In this document: in pieces, positions 62,149 to 64,000 of the stretch | How the letters are laid out: every line of letters starts with the position of its first letter | Position numbering within the stretch: position 1 is the first letter of the stretch | Assembly: GCF_016773205.1 (NCBI RefSeq) | Contig: NZ_JAETWB010000001.1 | Coordinates: 434,001 to 498,000 of the forward strand | DNA: 64,000 nt | From: Belnapia arida | GTDB lineage: Bacteria > Pseudomonadota > Alphaproteobacteria > Acetobacterales > Acetobacteraceae | Direction: 5' to 3' | Program-made: the position numbers and the translations under genes | The notes under the pieces: model-generated | Database searches by the model: none | What the model was told of the DNA's origin: nothing | Seen by the model: only the letters and a program-made list of their open reading frames with translations

Positions 62149-64000
62149 AAGCCGGCCTCCTCTCCGGCGTGGCGGCGATGCTGCTTCTGCTCACCTGGCT
62201 GCTCATGGGGGGCTTCGCTGTAGACGCGCGGCCCTTCGACACGGCCATGCAGCTACTGGACGAGATTGAACTGGCCGAAGTGGCCATGCGGCGTGACCTG
62301 CTCTCCGCCCGCGTCGGACTTCTGCGCGACTACGATTCCCTCGTTCGCACCGAGGGGCAAGTCCAGGCCGCAATCGTGCGCCTGCGCGAGCTCACCGCGC
62401 CCGCGCATGTCGAGCGGCTGGAAGCTTGGCGCCTCCGGCAGGAAGCACTGGTCGAGGCAAGCAAGAGTGCCAATGCGCTGCTGCAGAACTCGCTGGCGCA
62501 GTTCGGACGCCTGACAGCCCGCCTCTCTGCCCCGTCCGATGGCGGCGCGCCCTTGGCTGGGGCCGGCAGGCTCGGCTCTGCGATCCTGCACCTGACACTC
62601 GACACCTCGGCGCCCGTGCTCGATGAGGTGCGGCGTGGCCTTGTCGATATGCGCCGGCAGGCCATGCCGGTCAGTGAAATCGAGCCGACAGCAGCCCTGC
62701 TCGCGCATGGCTGGCTGCTGCTCGACATGCTGCCCCGCGCGGACGGGCTGCTGCGCGATCTCTTCGCCAACCCGAGCGGGCCGGTGCTGGACGCGATCGC
62801 CGCAGAGGTGCAGGCCCGACGCGAGGCGCAGGAGACTGTAGCGCGGCGTTACCGGCTGCTGCTCTATGTCAGCGCGGTTCTGCTGCTGGGCGGCTTGCTG
62901 CTGCTGGGTGTGCGTCTGCGCGCCAGGTCGCTCGCCATGCAGCGTCACGTCGCCTTCGAACACATGCTGGCTCGCCTCTCGGCTCGGCTGGTCGGCACCA
63001 GCCAGGGTGAGTCGGATGCGAGCCTTGGCAAGGCGCTGGAAGAGATCGCCCGGCGCCTTGGCGCGCAGCGTGCCTATCTGGTGATCGCGGGTGAACCGTC
63101 CCATGCGCATCTTTGGACGGAGGATGGCAAGGCACTGCCGTCGGGCTGGAAGGAGGCCGCGCTCGTGGTGGCTGGCCTCTATTCGCCTTCGGCGACGGGC
63201 ACGCTTCACCTTCTTCCTGGTCATCCCGGGCTGCGCGACATGCCGGACGGGCCATACGCCTGTTTCGCGGCAGTGCGTCGGTTGGAGGACGGCATTGCGG
63301 CCGTGCTCGGCTGCGACGTGACGCGTCCCGGGCGTGTGCCGTCGGAAGAGGAGCTTGCATCGCTCGGACTCGCGCTCGACGTGGTCCTCAACCTCGCAAC
63401 CCGGAGTTGCTTGGAAGCGGAGCGGACGCGCCTGGCCGAGCGCGAGGCGCAGTCACGGCAGATGCAGATGCTCGGTACCTTCGCCAGCGGCATCGCGCAT
63501 AATTTCAACAACATCATCGGCGCCATACTCGGCTTCACCGAGATGGCGCAGGCCGAGCCTTCCACCGCGCGAATCGCCGACATTCGCCGTGCCGCGGAGC
63601 GCGCGCGCGACCTGACCTCCGACATTCTCGCATTCGGAGGACAGCAGCCGAAGCCGCAGGGCGAGGTGGATGTCCACAGCTTCCTTACGGAGACGGCGGC
63701 GCTGGTGCGAGCCATGCTTCCCACGGATATGCAGCTGATTGTCGAGCCGCCGTGCGAGGCCGCCATGGTCTGCGGCGATGCGACACAACTGCAGCAGGTC
63801 ATCGTAAATCTCTGCCGCAACGCCGCGCAGGCGATGGGCGGCGCAGGGGAGGTGACGATCGAGGTCGAGGCGCGCACGCTCCATGCAAGATTGGCGCTTC
63901 GGCTAGGCGAACTTAGGCCCGATCACTACATCCTCATCCGCGTGCTGGACACGGGGCTAGGCATGGACGAGCCGACGCTCGTCCGCATCTTCGAACCCTT
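62145..64000 (+). CDS. VirA-like membrane histidine kinase, 3' truncated by the window
   Basis: At least 618 residues are visible; the gene runs off the end. GTG 62145 overlaps the peroxidase stop (GTGA). The N-terminus has a membrane helix (LLSGVAAMLLLLTWLLMGGF), a helical periplasmic region of about 200 residues and a second helix (LLLYVSAVLLLGGLLLLGVR, near 238-257). A GAF-like cytoplasmic segment follows. The kinase core has the H-box FASGIAHNFNNIIGAILGFT with the phospho-acceptor His452, the N-box LQQVIVNLCRNAAQAMGGAG and G1 DTGLGMDEPTLVRIFEP. This order resembles VirA-type sensors; a C-terminal receiver may lie beyond the window. It should phosphorylate the regulator encoded at 60413. 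Confidence 0.85.
   Translation, partial: MKAGLLSGVAAMLLLLTWLLMGGFAVDARPFDTAMQLLDEIELAEVAMRRDLLSARVGLLRDYDSLVRTEGQVQAAIVRLRELTAPAHVERLEAWRLRQEALVEASKSANALLQNSLAQFGRLTARLSAPSDGGAPLAGAGRLGSAILHLTLDTSAPVLDEVRRGLVDMRRQAMPVSEIEPTAALLAHGWLLLDMLPRADGLLRDLFANPSGPVLDAIAAEVQARREAQETVARRYRLLLYVSAVLLLGGLLLLGVRLRARSLAMQRHVAFEHMLARLSARLVGTSQGESDASLGKALEEIARRLGAQRAYLVIAGEPSHAHLWTEDGKALPSGWKEAALVVAGLYSPSATGTLHLLPGHPGLRDMPDGPYACFAAVRRLEDGIAAVLGCDVTRPGRVPSEEELASLGLALDVVLNLATRSCLEAERTRLAEREAQSRQMQMLGTFASGIAHNFNNIIGAILGFTEMAQAEPSTARIADIRRAAERARDLTSDILAFGGQQPKPQGEVDVHSFLTETAALVRAMLPTDMQLIVEPPCEAAMVCGDATQLQQVIVNLCRNAAQAMGGAGEVTIEVEARTLHARLALRLGELRPDHYILIRVLDTGLGMDEPTLVRIFEP

Overview
This is a GC-rich (about 70%) stretch of chromosome, gene-dense on both strands, with many ATGA, GTGA or TGATG start/stop overlaps. 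It most likely comes from an alphaproteobacterium of the Acetobacteraceae (Roseomonas-like). That placement is an inference from base composition, codon use and gene content: a TRAP transporter with hydantoinase genes, DUF1127, a VirA-like kinase and an FeS photolyase. No rRNA, tRNA, CRISPR array or insertion sequence was seen.

Layout. 1-8176: the 3' end of a molybdenum hydroxylase large subunit, a membrane-anchored ABM monooxygenase, a LuxR regulator, hydrolases, a class II aldolase and a cytosine-deaminase-type amidohydrolase. About 8160-10040: a low-GC acquired island with a RelA/SpoT-domain protein and a decayed gene carrying three in-frame TAG codons. 10329-17032: one coupled operon of a TRAP transporter (DctP, DctQ, DctM) and hydantoinase/oxoprolinase HyuA-HyuB. 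17010-22415: acyl-CoA and alcohol oxidoreductases. 22412-30362: a dipeptide/oligopeptide ABC transporter with a fused double ATPase and an M20 peptidase, its binding protein set apart by a D-2-hydroxyacid dehydrogenase. 30450-40803: mixed catabolic enzymes, ending in a four-gene MBL / flavin oxidase / M20 / EamA operon. 40869-44779 (minus): malate synthase G, a TerB protein and a carboxypeptidase.

44897-47756 holds a tightly coupled trio: an SDR-like protein lacking the catalytic tyrosine, a DUF6134-like exported protein, and an FeS-type (6-4) photolyase with all four cluster cysteines. Then come a creatininase-family amidohydrolase, a GNAT acetyltransferase, a LysR remnant, and an HxlR regulator divergent from a SnoaL-like protein and an SDR.

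51245-64000 is regulatory in character. It has an OmpR-type regulator with a degenerate receiver, a large winged-helix/NB-ARC/TPR-like regulator, DUF1127 coupled to an alpha/beta hydrolase, and a coupled operon of an orthodox response regulator, a di-heme cytochrome c peroxidase and a VirA-like histidine kinase that runs off the end.

Overall the window reads as accessory catabolism: uptake of peptides, hydantoins or amides and organic acids, hydrolysis by M20, creatininase and amidohydrolase enzymes, oxidation by SDR, GMC, ALDH and FAD enzymes, and the glyoxylate step. Sensory and light- or redox-related modules sit at the right. The most unusual items are the RelA/SpoT island, the SDR-DUF6134-photolyase trio, and the regulator-peroxidase-kinase operon.
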